Positions 9,966-18,928 of a stretch of DNA of 64,000 nucleotides are shown here, piece by piece. Numbering within the stretch: the stretch's first letter is position 1; each line of letters opens with the position of its first letter. Source of the stretch: Thermomicrobiales bacterium. GTDB lineage: Bacteria > Chloroflexota > Chloroflexia > Thermomicrobiales > UBA6265. Where the stretch lies: the NCBI GenBank assembly GCA_030447415.1, contig JAUJOZ010000001.1:310001-374000 (forward strand), written 5' to 3'. The translations under genes were made by a program, and so were the position numbers. The notes under the pieces are model-generated. The model was not told the origin of the DNA. It made no database searches and saw only the letters and a program-made list of their open reading frames with translations.

Positions 9966-11174
9966 GTGGTGGTCGATGATCTCGTCCTCGCCGTCCGCCG
10001 CTTGGGTGAGGGGGCGCTTGCCGAGAATATCGAGGACCGGTTCGCCGAGGGACGGGCCGATCCCCGAGCGCTTCCGATGCTCGCCGACGCTGGGTTCCTC
10101 GGCCTGACGCTCCCACCCCGCTACGGTGGCCAGGGTCGCGACTATGTGGCGCTAGGAACAGTGTGCGAGGAGTTGGCCCGAATCGATCTGGCATACCAGA
10201 TCACGATCACGGTCCACCTCGCGCTGACCGCCATGCCGCTCCTGCAATGGGGCACGCCCGCACAACTTGATGCCTGGCTCCCACCGCTGGCGCGGGGCGA
10301 GCGGGTGGCGACGTTTGGCCTGACCGAACCCGGTGCGGGCTCGGACGTCGCCGCGCTCCGGATGCGGGCCGTCCCGGACGGCGACGGCTATCGCCTCAGC
10401 GGCGAGAAGACCTGGATCAGCGGCGCCAATGAGGCGAACGCCTTCCTCCTCTTTGCTACGCTCGACCCCAGCGCCCGTCATCGCGGCATCACCGCCTTCC
10501 TCGTTCCCCGCGAGACGCCGGGACTTACCACGACCGAACTCACCGGTAAGCTCGGCGTTCGCGCGGGCGACACTGGCAGCGTCGTCGCGGACAACGCCTG
10601 GGTGCCCGCTGCCAACGTCCTCGGCCGGCCGGGGGAGGGCTTCGCCGTCGCCCTCTCCGCCCTCGGCAACGGGCTGTTCACGGTCGGCTACGGGGCCCTC
10701 GGCGTGGCCACGGAATGCCTCGCACTGACCGTCCGCTTCCTACGCCGACTTGAAAGCCGTGGCATCCCGGCGGGTCGGGAGCAGTGGGTCCAGGCGCACC
10801 TCGCCGGGATCGTCTCGGGCGAGGCGCGGGCCCGGCTCCTCCTGGCACGCGCCGCCGATCTGAAGAATCGCGGCCATCCGAGTCAGCGGGCGACGAGCCT
10901 CGCCAAATGGGTCGCCGCTCAGGCCGCTTATGACGCGGCCGATGCCACGCTGACCATTCACCAGGCGTTCTCCCCTGGGCCGCATCCAACCATCGAGCGC
11001 CACTTGCGCAACGCCAAGGGCGCCGTCATCTATGGCGGCACCGCGGAGATTCACCAGACGATGCAGGCCGCCTATGCCCTCGGCGATCGAGAGGACCGGC
11101 CCTTCCGCCGACCCGCTCTCACGGCGGACGACCTCGCCGGATTGACGTCCCCGGCGGACGGGGCACCCGGTTGA
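9966..11174 (+). CDS. Acyl-CoA dehydrogenase family protein
   Basis: The 402-residue flavoenzyme introduces a double bond alpha-beta to an acyl-CoA thioester. Signatures are FGLTEPGAGSD (flavin contact), GEKTWISGANEA, and the C-terminal YGGTAEIHQTMQAAYALGDR, close to the usual YGGTxEIQ motif. The catalytic Glu is not obvious and the enzyme may be a diverged ACAD. GTG 9966 or 9969 immediately follows the stop of the FAD oxidase, implying translational coupling; the frame is open further upstream inside the previous gene but without a ribosome site. Substrate not predictable. Confidence 0.85.
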   Translation: MVVDDLVLAVRRLGEGALAENIEDRFAEGRADPRALPMLADAGFLGLTLPPRYGGQGRDYVALGTVCEELARIDLAYQITITVHLALTAMPLLQWGTPAQLDAWLPPLARGERVATFGLTEPGAGSDVAALRMRAVPDGDGYRLSGEKTWISGANEANAFLLFATLDPSARHRGITAFLVPRETPGLTTTELTGKLGVRAGDTGSVVADNAWVPAANVLGRPGEGFAVALSALGNGLFTVGYGALGVATECLALTVRFLRRLESRGIPAGREQWVQAHLAGIVSGEARARLLLARAADLKNRGHPSQRATSLAKWVAAQAAYDAADATLTIHQAFSPGPHPTIERHLRNAKGAVIYGGTAEIHQTMQAAYALGDREDRPFRRPALTADDLAGLTSPADGAPG

Positions 11175-11474
11175 TGCACATGCGGCGGGCGGGCAGGTCC
11201 GCGTGGTGTGGCAGTTGTGAGTTGAGGGGCTTTGAAGCGACGCACAAAGACGACCCCAGCCACGAAGCGGTGCTAGGATCGCCGCGCCGACCGTTGGGGC
11301 AGCGGCGAGGGGCCGCGATGCGGGTGCTGCGCGGAATCGAGTTGGTCGAGGGCTGTGCCATTAGAGATCGTTTCAAAACCAGAGCTGCTAGGTTGCAACA
11401 ATGCTCATGTCCGTGTGGCCGCCGCACGCCGCTGCGCGGTCACCCGCGTCCCTGCCCCAGCAGTGAGGTGAACC
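11175..11474. other. Intergenic stretch with a CRISPR-repeat-like 30-mer
   Basis: Three hundred bases hold no supported gene. Apart from the 30-mer at 11370-11399, nothing was recognised. Confidence 0.4.
11370..11399. repeat. Single CRISPR-repeat-like sequence (orphan)
   Basis: A 30-nt sequence begins GTTTCAAAACC and ends GGTTGCAAC, the same ends, length and AT-richer start seen in many type I and III CRISPR repeats. Only one copy exists here, with no spacer-repeat periodicity and no cas gene in the window. The call rests on resemblance alone. Confidence 0.3.
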
Positions 11475-12671
11475 ATGCGCGTGCTGTTCACGACCCAGCC
11501 AGGCATCGGGATGTTCCACCCGCTGGTGCCGTTTGCCCACGCGCTCGAGGCGGCGGGGCATGAGGTGACCGTCGCCTGCGCCGACTGCTTCCGCCCGGAC
11601 GTCGAGGCGACCGGGCTGGTGGCCCTGCCCGCCGGGATCGACTGGCGCAACGACCTCATGACGCAGTCGTTCCCCGATGCCCCGCCGCCCGGACCGGCCC
11701 GCATGCCATGGATCAATGCACTCTGGCGCTACACCACCGCACGGGCCATGGTGCCCGATCTGCTGGCCATCGCCGAGCGGTGGCGACCTGACCTGTTCGT
11801 GCGCGAGGGGCTCGAGTATGGCGGCTATCTCACCGCCGAGCTCCTCGGTGTGCCCCACGCCAGCGCCGGCGCGCACTGGTTTCCCCTGCTCGCGCCGCAG
11901 CTCGTCCCGCTCGATGCGGCGCGCGGCGAGCTCGGCCTCCCTCCCGATCCGACGGGGGAGCAGCTCTACCGCTATCTCAACCTGGCTCCGATGCCGCCCC
12001 GCTGGATCGCGCCTGATGAGGAGGCGCCACCCACGACGCACTTCATCCGACCGCCATCGCCTGGCGCCGGCGACGGCCCCGCCGGGCTGGCCGACATGCC
12101 ATCCGGCCGGCCGCTGGTGCACGTGACCCTCGGCACGACGGAAGTCACCCGGACACCGGGACTGTACTAGGCGATCCTCGCCGGGTTGCGCGACGAGCCG
12201 GTCAACCTCGTCGTGGCGGTCGGGCGTCACCGCGACCCGGACGCGTTCGGCCCGCAGCCGCCCCGCGTCCGCGTCGAGCGAGTTGTGGATCACGGGGCGT
12301 TGCTGCCCCGCTGCGACCTCGTGGTGTCGCACGGCGGCTTCAGCACGATCATGAGAAGCCTCGCCGCAGGGGTCCCGCTGGTGGTGATCCCAGTGCAGGG
12401 AGACCAACCGCGCAACGCCCGACGCTGTGTCGACCTCGGCGTGGGACGCATGGTCGTCCCGGAGGCGCGTGAGTCCGGAGCGATCCGGGCGGCAGTGCGC
12501 GCCGTGCTGGCTGATCCGGCCTGTCGCACCAATTCGCAGCGACTTCGGGAGGAGATCGCCGCACTGCCGGGAGCGGACCACGCAGTGGCGCTCCTCGAAC
12601 AGCTGGCCGTGGACCAGCAGCCCCTGCGCGCTGCCCCGCCGGTGTCCCCCAGGGGGCCGGCGAGCGGGTAA
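11475..12671 (+). pseudogene. MGT-family glycosyltransferase split by an in-frame amber codon
   Basis: The two halves (231 and about 166 codons) are in one frame and together give the usual near-400-residue UDP/NDP-glycosyltransferase of the GT1/YjiC type. The N-terminal half starts MRVLFTTQPGIGMFHPLVPF, typical of acceptor-binding domains. The C-terminal half carries VVSHGGFSTIMRSLAAGVPLVVIPVQGDQPRNA, the nucleotide-sugar motif with its HGG and final D-Q pair. The break is TAG at 12168-12170 in LGTTEVTRTPGLY-stop-AILAGL, where relatives usually have a polar residue. One transition from CAG (Gln) would make it. No frame shift is needed, so the loss is recent or readthrough occurs. ATG 11475 follows GTGAGG. 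Confidence 0.8.
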
Positions 12672-12795
12672 GGCGCTTCAACGGTGCGGCGTGGCGGGCG
12701 CGGGCCGAGCGCTCCGACGTACCGCGAACTGCCCACCGGCCACGTGCCGACGGAGACGATGCTGCGGGAGTTGCTCCTCGTGCCCCACGTCCTCG

Positions 12796-13060
12796 CTAGC
12801 GGTCCCCGCCGGAGTCGAGGAACTTGAGGCAAATGAGGGCGCAGGCCAGGTGGAGCAGCCCTTGGAGCAGATCCGCCCGCCGCTCGTAGCGGACGCCGAG
12901 GCGGCGGCAACCGAGCAGCCAGGAGAAACAGCGCTCGACCACCCAGCGGTGCCGCCCCAGCCGCTCGCTCGACTCGATCCCTCGGCGCGCGATCCGCGGG
13001 GTGATGCCCCGGGCACGCAACGCGCGTTCTCGCCGCCACGCCGGTCCCTCTGGCGCCGTC
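12796..13060 (-). pseudogene. IS5-type transposase, C-terminal remnant
   Basis: About 75-85 residues matching the end of IS5-group DDE transposases remain: ITPRIARRGIESSERLGRHR then WVVERCFSWLLGCRRLGVRYERR, including the terminal catalytic Glu region (VVER). The upstream frame stays open but reads as unrelated residues, so the DDE N-terminal part is gone. No inverted repeats or target duplication were found. It is a dead fragment next to the broken glycosyltransferase gene. Confidence 0.75.
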
Positions 13061-13105
13061 GGGCCCTCGAGGAGCAGCGGCGTCCGCGACGACGGTTCCA
13101 GCCCC

Positions 13106-13483
13106 TTAGGTTTGGTCGCCGGGTCCCGGCAGGGGGCTCGGACCTTCGTCCTCGTCCGAGACTGAGCCGAGCGCCGTTACCGGGTTGCGGGGGTCGGCAC
13201 CGCGCGGCCAGCCGCCGTTGGCGTCCGCCCACTCACGGACGATGCGGTGCAGGCGGGCGTCGCTCATCACGAAGCCGGTCGCAGAGGTCGCACGCTTGCG
13301 GCCACCGTCCATGACATCGGCGAGTCCCTCGCGCAGGTCGCGGGCGAATGCCCGGTGCCGCTCGGCGTCGAAGCGGACGGTGAAGGGGAACAGGCGCGCG
13401 TCCTTCGTCTGGAGATACGCGACAACCTGCTCCGCCAAACGGTGGTCGTAGTTTGGCGTCGGGTCGATCTGCGCCACGCTCAC
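13106..13483 (-). CDS. Hypothetical protein
   Basis: The 125-residue protein has no recognised domain. Its body (residues 10-95) is helical and charged, with RLAEQVVAYLQTKDARLFPF and ARLHRIVREWADANGGWP; the tail is acidic and Pro-rich and runs up to the IS remnant, so the C-terminus may have been altered. GTG starts at 13483 and 13477 lie behind AAAAGGGGAG, a fair ribosome site. It resembles small conserved hypotheticals of high-GC bacteria, but no family is claimed. Confidence 0.5.
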   Translation of the reverse strand: MSVAQIDPTPNYDHRLAEQVVAYLQTKDARLFPFTVRFDAERHRAFARDLREGLADVMDGGRKRATSATGFVMSDARLHRIVREWADANGGWPRGADPRNPVTALGSVSDEDEGPSPLPGPGDQT

Positions 13484-13787
13484 TCCCCTTTTCGCCCGAT
13501 CGTCCGTCGCGAGTCGGACGCGCCCATCGTTCGACGATCCGCATTGTACCTGGCAGGAGGGACCACGCCGACCTCAGGAAGCAAAGGGCGGTCCGCGACG
13601 ACCGCGTCGCCCGCTCCCAATGCGGCGGACGCGCTGGGTCCCGCGTGTCCCGCGCCCCAGCCGAGCGCGCTCGGCTCCAACCAAACCCAGCCAAACGCCC
13701 GGCTGCTGGGCGGGCTGCCTATCGCTGGCACACCCCTCTTGTCCCTTTAGCGCGCTCATCCACCTTGCCGGTTGCCTATCCGGTTTT
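13484..13787. other. Intergenic stretch, nothing identified
   Basis: About 300 bp lie between the hypothetical gene and the SDR stop. A TACAAT hexamer on the minus strand at about 13549-13554 could be a -10 box for the hypothetical gene, but no matching -35 was found. Confidence 0.35.
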
Positions 13788-14567
13788 CTAACTTGGCCAG
13801 TTGCCACCGTCCACGTTTAACGTCTGCTGGGTTATGTAGTCAGCGTCCGCCGACGCGAGAAAGACCGCCGCCCCCGTAACGTCCTCCGGTTGCTCGATGC
13901 GCCCCAGCGGGATCGACTTAATGAAGGTCCGCTTCGGCTCGCCCACCTCCATGTTGAGCAGCTTCGCGAACTGTCGGTCGACCTCCTCCCAAAACGGCGT
14001 ATCGACGATGCCGGGCGCAATCCCGTTCACGTTGATCTTGTGCTCTGCCAACGCCATCGCCATCGACTGCGTCATGTTGATGACACACGCCTTGCTCGCG
14101 CAGTAAGCCAGCACCAGCGCCTCACCGCGCCGACCCGCCTGCGACGCGAGGTTGACGATCTTCCCACCACGCCCCTGGGCGATCATCTGCCGCGCGGCCG
14201 CCTGGCTGCACCAGAGCAGGCCTTTACAGTTGATGTCGAAGATGAAGTCCCAGTCTTGTTCCGTCGTCTCCAGGAACGGAATGATCTTCCCGACACCGGC
14301 GTTGTTGACCAGGATATCGAGCCCCCCGAACCGCTCAACCGCCGTGTCGACCATCTGCTGGGCCTGCGACTGGTCGCGCACGTCGACCCGCACCGCCACC
14401 GCCTGGCCGTCGCTCCCGTTGATCTCCTGCGCGACCCCCTCCGCCTTCTCCAGGTTGAGGTCGGCCACGACGACCTTCGCTCCTTCCTGGGCGTAGCGCA
14501 ACGCGATCGCCCGTCCCATCCCCTGGGCCGCTCCTGTGACGATCGCCACCTTTCCCTCGAGCCTCAT
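13788..14567 (-). CDS. SDR family oxidoreductase
   Basis: The 259-residue classical short-chain dehydrogenase has the cofactor motif TGAAQGMG, the NNAG motif (DILVNNAGVGK), the catalytic Ser-Tyr-Lys set with YCASK, and a C-terminal VFLASADADYITQQTLNVDGG. Asp in VVVADLN after beta-2 favours NAD(H). ATG 14567 follows AAGGAGG at 8 nt, which is clear. It lies downstream of the mandelate-racemase family gene on the same strand, and both diverge from a sugar ABC transporter. A polyol, sugar or sugar-acid dehydrogenase role in that catabolic locus is the likely reading. Confidence 0.88.
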   Translation of the reverse strand: MRLEGKVAIVTGAAQGMGRAIALRYAQEGAKVVVADLNLEKAEGVAQEINGSDGQAVAVRVDVRDQSQAQQMVDTAVERFGGLDILVNNAGVGKIIPFLETTEQDWDFIFDINCKGLLWCSQAAARQMIAQGRGGKIVNLASQAGRRGEALVLAYCASKACVINMTQSMAMALAEHKINVNGIAPGIVDTPFWEEVDRQFAKLLNMEVGEPKRTFIKSIPLGRIEQPEDVTGAAVFLASADADYITQQTLNVDGGNWPS

Positions 14568-14639
14568 CGTTGCCCTCCTTGTGCGACGACGCAACCGCTG
14601 CCGGCAGCGCCCCGACGGTCGTTCTCCTCTCCTCGGTTT

Positions 14640-15827
14640 CTATGGCGTATGCCGCTCGACCCGATACCGGTCAATCGTCGCCCGGTTCAGGACGACGCCC
14701 AACCCAGGTCGCTCCGGCAAACGCACCGTCCCGTCCGGCCCGACCTCGATCGGCTCCTCGAACAGCTCCGAGCGCAAGGGGTTCGGGTTCTGATCGAACT
14801 CCAGCAGCCCGGCGTTCGGCAGGCTGGCGATGAAGTGCATGTTCGCGATCGACGCTAGACCCGACGAGAAGACGTGCGGGATGATCGGCAAGCCATGCGC
14901 CTGGGCCAAGGCCGCCACCTTGCGGCACTCCGTGATGCCACCGGTCCAGATCACGTCGGGCTGCACGATATCGACCGCCCGCCGGACGATCAACTCTCGG
15001 AACCCCGCCAGCCCCGTTTCCGTCTCATACCCCGCCACGGGAACGTCCAGCCGGCGCGCGACCTCGGCGCTGCCGTCGATGTCCTCCGTAGCAACCGGTT
15101 CCTCCAACCAGAAAACGTCGTACGGCTCGACCAGACGCATAAACCGCAGCGCCACCGGCGGCGTCCAGGCGTTGTTGGCGTCAATGGCCAGTCGCACATT
15201 CGGCCCGATCGCCTCGCGCACCAGCCGAACCCGCTCGACATCCGCCTCCAGCGTCACCGTCGCGTAGTCATGGGCGTGCATGTCGTGAAGCGGGTTGAGC
15301 ATCACGTCGGGATTGCGCCCGACCTTGATCTTGATGGAGCCGAAGCCGCGCGCGGCGTACCCCCCGACCTCTTCGGCGAGCGCATGGGGATCCTTGTCTC
15401 CGGCATAGAAACCGGCCGACGCGTAGGCGTCGAGCGTATCGCGGTAGGCCCCAAGCAAGCGGTAGAGCGGCGTTCGCGTCGCCTGACCGATGATGTCCCA
15501 GAGCGCGATGTCGACGCCGCTGATGGCCATCATGAGCATGCCGCGCCTGCCACGCTGGTGGGCCCGGGTGGCCATCATGCTCCAGAGGCGCTCGACCCGG
15601 AACGGGTCCTGTCCGAGCAGCGTGCGCCGCAACTCGCCCAGGATCAGCGCCTCGACACTTTCCAGGAACCCACCGTAGGCCGCCGCTTCTCCCAACCCGA
15701 CGATCCCCGTGTCGGTGTGCACCTGGACGAGCAACGTGGGCCGCTCCGGCATGTAGTGGATGGCGTCGGCCATCGCGACCGGCATTTCGTACCGCAGCTT
15801 GATCGTGGTGACATCCGTGATTTGCAA
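14640..15827 (-). CDS. Mandelate racemase/muconate lactonizing enzyme family protein
   Basis: The 395-residue enolase-superfamily protein probably dehydrates or epimerises a sugar acid. It has the KxK catalytic pair (SIKIKVGRNP), metal ligands in LAIDANNAW, WLEEPV and a third acidic segment near VAGYETETG, and the MR-subgroup His in PIIPHVFSSG. These place it in the mandelate-racemase or acid-sugar dehydratase groups rather than the MLE group. TTG 15827 is preferred because GGGGGAGGG precedes it; the frame runs further up without a site. It is about 70 bp upstream of the SDR gene, diverging from the transporter operon. Confidence 0.87.
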   Translation of the reverse strand: MQITDVTTIKLRYEMPVAMADAIHYMPERPTLLVQVHTDTGIVGLGEAAAYGGFLESVEALILGELRRTLLGQDPFRVERLWSMMATRAHQRGRRGMLMMAISGVDIALWDIIGQATRTPLYRLLGAYRDTLDAYASAGFYAGDKDPHALAEEVGGYAARGFGSIKIKVGRNPDVMLNPLHDMHAHDYATVTLEADVERVRLVREAIGPNVRLAIDANNAWTPPVALRFMRLVEPYDVFWLEEPVATEDIDGSAEVARRLDVPVAGYETETGLAGFRELIVRRAVDIVQPDVIWTGGITECRKVAALAQAHGLPIIPHVFSSGLASIANMHFIASLPNAGLLEFDQNPNPLRSELFEEPIEVGPDGTVRLPERPGLGVVLNRATIDRYRVERHTP

Positions 15828-15967
15828 CCAGTTCCCTCCCCCGGATTCCTGCACGATCAACCGCAACCCTTGGCCGGTGCGGTGAAGCGGCGGAGCGCAT
15901 TCTAGGAGGCAACGCCAGGGCGTCAAGTGGAACAAGTGCCCCCTACCGACTGGGCAATCCCGGGGGC

Positions 15968-15995
15968 TTGACGACGCATCGGCCGCCGGTACAAT
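15968..15995 (+). promoter_or_regulatory. Sigma-70-type promoter of the sugar ABC operon, with dyad on the -10
   Basis: TTGACG (15968-15973), a 16-bp spacer and TACAAT (15990-15995) make a good housekeeping promoter pointing into the binding-protein gene. An inverted repeat CCGGTA-CAA-TACCGG (15986-16000) covers the -10 box and is a likely operator for an unlinked repressor. A perfect AAGGAGGT lies at 16013-16020, before a short frame starting GTG at 16031 that overlaps the start of the binding-protein gene. Confidence 0.65.
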
Positions 15996-16083
15996 ACCGG
16001 CCGCTCAGGTCCAAGGAGGTCGGGACCACGGTGAGTGGGCGCGCCGGCGTAGGCGTGCCCCGCGATCGAGGAGGAGAGACCCG

Positions 16084-17121
16084 ATGGATCGACACCTTAG
16101 CCGTCGCCGAGTGCTGCGCCTGGCCGCCGCTGGCGCGGGCGTGGCCGCGGTAGGCCCGTGGTTCCTGCGCGCGGGCTACGCGCAAGCCGGGCCTCCGCCG
16201 CTGGAGAAGAAGGACACGTACACCGTCGGCTTCGCCCAGACTGGAAGCAACAACCCGTGGCGCTTGGCCGAGACCAAAAGCATGAACGACGAGGCGACCA
16301 AGCGCGGCTACAAGCTTATTGCAACGGACGCCAACGAGGACACTGCCAAGCAGCTCGCCGACCTCGATTCCATCATCGCGCAGAGACCGGACATCATCAT
16401 TTTCCCGCCTCGCGAGTCAAAGCCACTCGCCCCGGCCGTTCTGAAGGCGAAGGCGGCGGGCATCCCGGTGATCTTGATCGACCGCGACGTCGATCACTCG
16501 GTGGCCAAGCCGGGCGTCGACTACGTGACGTTCATCGGGTCGGACTTCGTTGACCAGGGTCGGCGCGCGGCCGAGTGGCTCATTGAGGCGACCGGCGGCA
16601 AAGCCAAGATCATTGAGCTCGAAGGCACCACCGGCGCCGACCCGGCGATCGACCGCAAGAAGGGCTTCCACGACCTGATCCTCCAGGGGTCTTTCAAAGG
16701 TACTCCGGTCGCTGACCCGCAGCCCGGCATGCAGATCCTCGCCTCCCAGACCGGTGATTTCGTGCGCGACAAGGGGCGCCAAGTGATGCAGACGTTGCTT
16801 CAGGCGCATCCTGACGTCACCGCCGTCTACGCTCACAACGACGAGATGGCCATCGGCGCCATCACCGCGCTCGAGGAGGCCGGTCGCAAGCCGGGGCAGG
16901 ACGTCATTCTTGTCTCCATCGACGGTGAGAACGCCGCCCTCGACGCGATCGTCGAGGGTAAGCTCGGAGCCTCGGTCGAGTCGAGCCCGTTCTTCGGCCC
17001 CATCTCGTTCGACACCATGATGAAGTACGCCAACGGCGAGGACATCCCTGATTGGGTCAAGGTCGAGGACCGCTTCTTCGACAAGAACAACGCCAAGGAG
17101 TTCCAGGGCAAGCAGTACTAG
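16084..17121 (+). CDS. Sugar ABC transporter substrate-binding protein (RbsB-like, Tat signal)
   Basis: The 345-residue periplasmic-binding-protein family 1 component captures a sugar outside the membrane. The signal DRHLSRRRVLRLAAAG carries a twin-arginine motif, then AVGPWFLRAGYAQA. The mature part starts with YTVGFAQTGSNNPWRLAETKS, typical of RbsB/YtfQ-type binders, and contains PDIIIFPPRES and VYAHNDEMAIGAITALEEAG. ATG 16084 follows GAGGAGGAGAG. It is first in the operon with an ATPase and two permeases. A hairpin after its stop probably lowers expression of the rest, as expected for a binder needed in excess. Confidence 0.92.
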   Translation: MDRHLSRRRVLRLAAAGAGVAAVGPWFLRAGYAQAGPPPLEKKDTYTVGFAQTGSNNPWRLAETKSMNDEATKRGYKLIATDANEDTAKQLADLDSIIAQRPDIIIFPPRESKPLAPAVLKAKAAGIPVILIDRDVDHSVAKPGVDYVTFIGSDFVDQGRRAAEWLIEATGGKAKIIELEGTTGADPAIDRKKGFHDLILQGSFKGTPVADPQPGMQILASQTGDFVRDKGRQVMQTLLQAHPDVTAVYAHNDEMAIGAITALEEAGRKPGQDVILVSIDGENAALDAIVEGKLGASVESSPFFGPISFDTMMKYANGEDIPDWVKVEDRFFDKNNAKEFQGKQY

Positions 17122-17153
17122 ACGCGCCCAGATCCTGGCATGATATGCGAGGA

Positions 17154-17175
17154 GGGGCGACCGTCCGGTCGCCCC
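17154..17175 (+). terminator. Intra-operon hairpin after the binding-protein gene
   Basis: GGGGCGACC pairs with GGTCGCCCC around a GTCC loop (17154-17175), followed by GCTTT. It is probably a partial terminator between the binding protein and the ATPase, since no new promoter was seen before the ATPase. Confidence 0.55.
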
Positions 17176-17351
17176 GCTTTGACCACGCGTGGATGCAGCC
17201 GCTGCTTGCGCCGGGCACACGTTCCCACCGGTCCGGACGCCGTGCCGCCCCCTAGGCAACGCCGAATCGGCTGCGCTCGGTCGACTGTGTGACGCTCACC
17301 ACGCACTATTCCAGCCGCCTGACGACGGAATCGAGGTCGGAGCTCGCCGCG

Positions 17352-18920
17352 ATGGAAACGTCGCCGGATTCGCAGCCGGAACCGCTCCTGCGGATGGAAA
17401 ACATCACCAAGGGATTCCCCGGCGTCGTCGCACTCGACGGCGCGAATCTGCGCGTCGCGCGAGGTGAGGTTCACGCCGTCGTCGGCCAGAATGGCGCGGG
17501 CAAGTCGACCCTGATGAAGATTCTGAATGGTGCCTACCGGCGCGACGGTGGCACCGTCGTCTTCGATGGTCGCGCGGTTGATTTCCACTCGCCGCAGCAG
17601 GCGCAGGCAAACGGCGTCAACACCATCTTCCAGGAGATCAACCTCGTTCCCTACCGCTCCGTCGCAGAGAACATTTTCATGGGTCGGGAGCCGCGGCTCT
17701 GGGGGGCGATCAACTGGCGACGGATGAACCGTGGCGCGGGCGATCTCCTCGGACGGTTGGGTGTCCACGTCGATGTCCGCCAGCCCCTAATGAATCTCAA
17801 CGTCGCACTCCAGCAGATGGTCGCCATCGCCCGCGCGGTGTCGTTCGAGAGCAAATTGGTCGTTATGGACGAACCGACGTCATCGCTTGACGAGCGGGAG
17901 GTCGTCACGCTCTTCGATGTCATCCGCCAGCTAAAGGCGGGCGGCGTGTCCGTCATCTTCATCACCCACCGGCTCGACGAGCTTTACGCCGTCTGCGACC
18001 GCGTTACGATCATGCGCGACGGGCGGACCGTCGATGAGCGGTCGATGGCGGAGATCAGCAAGCTGGAGCTCGTGGCGACGATGCTGGGCAAGGCACTCGG
18101 CGAGGTTCGCCGTGCCGGTGCCACCGGCTTCGCGGAACGCCGTCGGCACGTCGCTGAGGGACCGCTGCTCGAGGCGCGCGGCCTGAAGCGGGGGCGCGTG
18201 CTCCAAGGCGCCGACGTCAGCGTGCGCCCAGGCGAAATCGTCGGCCTGGCCGGCCTGCTCGGTTCGGGCCGAACCGAAGTGGCGCGCGCGATCTTCGGCG
18301 CGGACCCGATCGAGGACGGGGTGATGCGCTACCAGGGGCGACCAACCCACTTCCGGTCACCGGCCGAGGCGATCCGTAGTGGGGTGGGCCTGTGCACCGA
18401 GGACCGGAAGGCCGAAGGAATCATTCCGCATCTGTCTGTCCGTGAAAACCTAACGTTGGCCGCGCTGCCGGTTCTGGCGCGCCACGGGGTTGTCGCTCGT
18501 GACCGGCAGCGAGCGATCGTCGACCGCTTTATTCGGCGACTCGGGATCAAGACTGCCGGGCCAGAGCAGCCGATCCGGGAACTGTCGGGCGGTAACCAGC
18601 AAAAGGTGCTGCTGGCCCGCTCGCTGTGCCTCAATCCGAAGCTGCTGATTCTTGACGAGCCGACGCGGGGGATTGACGTCGGGGCGAAGGACGAGATCCA
18701 GGGGCTGATCGACGAACTGGCGGACGACGGCCTAGGCGTGCTGATGATCTCATCGGAGATCGAGGAACTGACGGAGGGGAGCGACCGGGTCGTGGTGCTG
18801 CGAGATGGGCGCACCGTCGCCGAACTATCCCGCGACGCCATCACGCAGGATGCCATCATGACGGCCATGGCGCATGGCCGTGACAACTCGACGGCGGCGA
18901 CCGTCGAGTTGGAAGTCTGA
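17352..18920 (+). CDS. Sugar ABC transporter ATP-binding protein (RbsA/MglA-like)
   Basis: The 522-residue protein carries two fused ATPase domains. The first has Walker A GQNGAGKST, a degenerate signature (LNVALQQMVAIARA) and Walker B LVVMDEPTSSL. The second has a degenerate Walker A (GLLGSGRTE), signature LSGGNQQKVLLARSL and Walker B LLILDEPTRGID. This asymmetry is normal for the carbohydrate CUT2 group, which imports pentoses, hexoses or autoinducer-2. ATG 17352 gives a typical N-terminus; the frame starts at GTG 17289 if a longer form is used. The permease gene begins 8 bp after the stop. Confidence 0.92.
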   Translation: METSPDSQPEPLLRMENITKGFPGVVALDGANLRVARGEVHAVVGQNGAGKSTLMKILNGAYRRDGGTVVFDGRAVDFHSPQQAQANGVNTIFQEINLVPYRSVAENIFMGREPRLWGAINWRRMNRGAGDLLGRLGVHVDVRQPLMNLNVALQQMVAIARAVSFESKLVVMDEPTSSLDEREVVTLFDVIRQLKAGGVSVIFITHRLDELYAVCDRVTIMRDGRTVDERSMAEISKLELVATMLGKALGEVRRAGATGFAERRRHVAEGPLLEARGLKRGRVLQGADVSVRPGEIVGLAGLLGSGRTEVARAIFGADPIEDGVMRYQGRPTHFRSPAEAIRSGVGLCTEDRKAEGIIPHLSVRENLTLAALPVLARHGVVARDRQRAIVDRFIRRLGIKTAGPEQPIRELSGGNQQKVLLARSLCLNPKLLILDEPTRGIDVGAKDEIQGLIDELADDGLGVLMISSEIEELTEGSDRVVVLRDGRTVAELSRDAITQDAIMTAMAHGRDNSTAATVELEV

Positions 18921-18928
18921 GCGCGCGG

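Noticed and set aside
12168..12170. TAG as a possible pyrrolysine or recoded codon
   Set aside because: A single CAG-to-TAG change explains it, and no pyl genes are in view.
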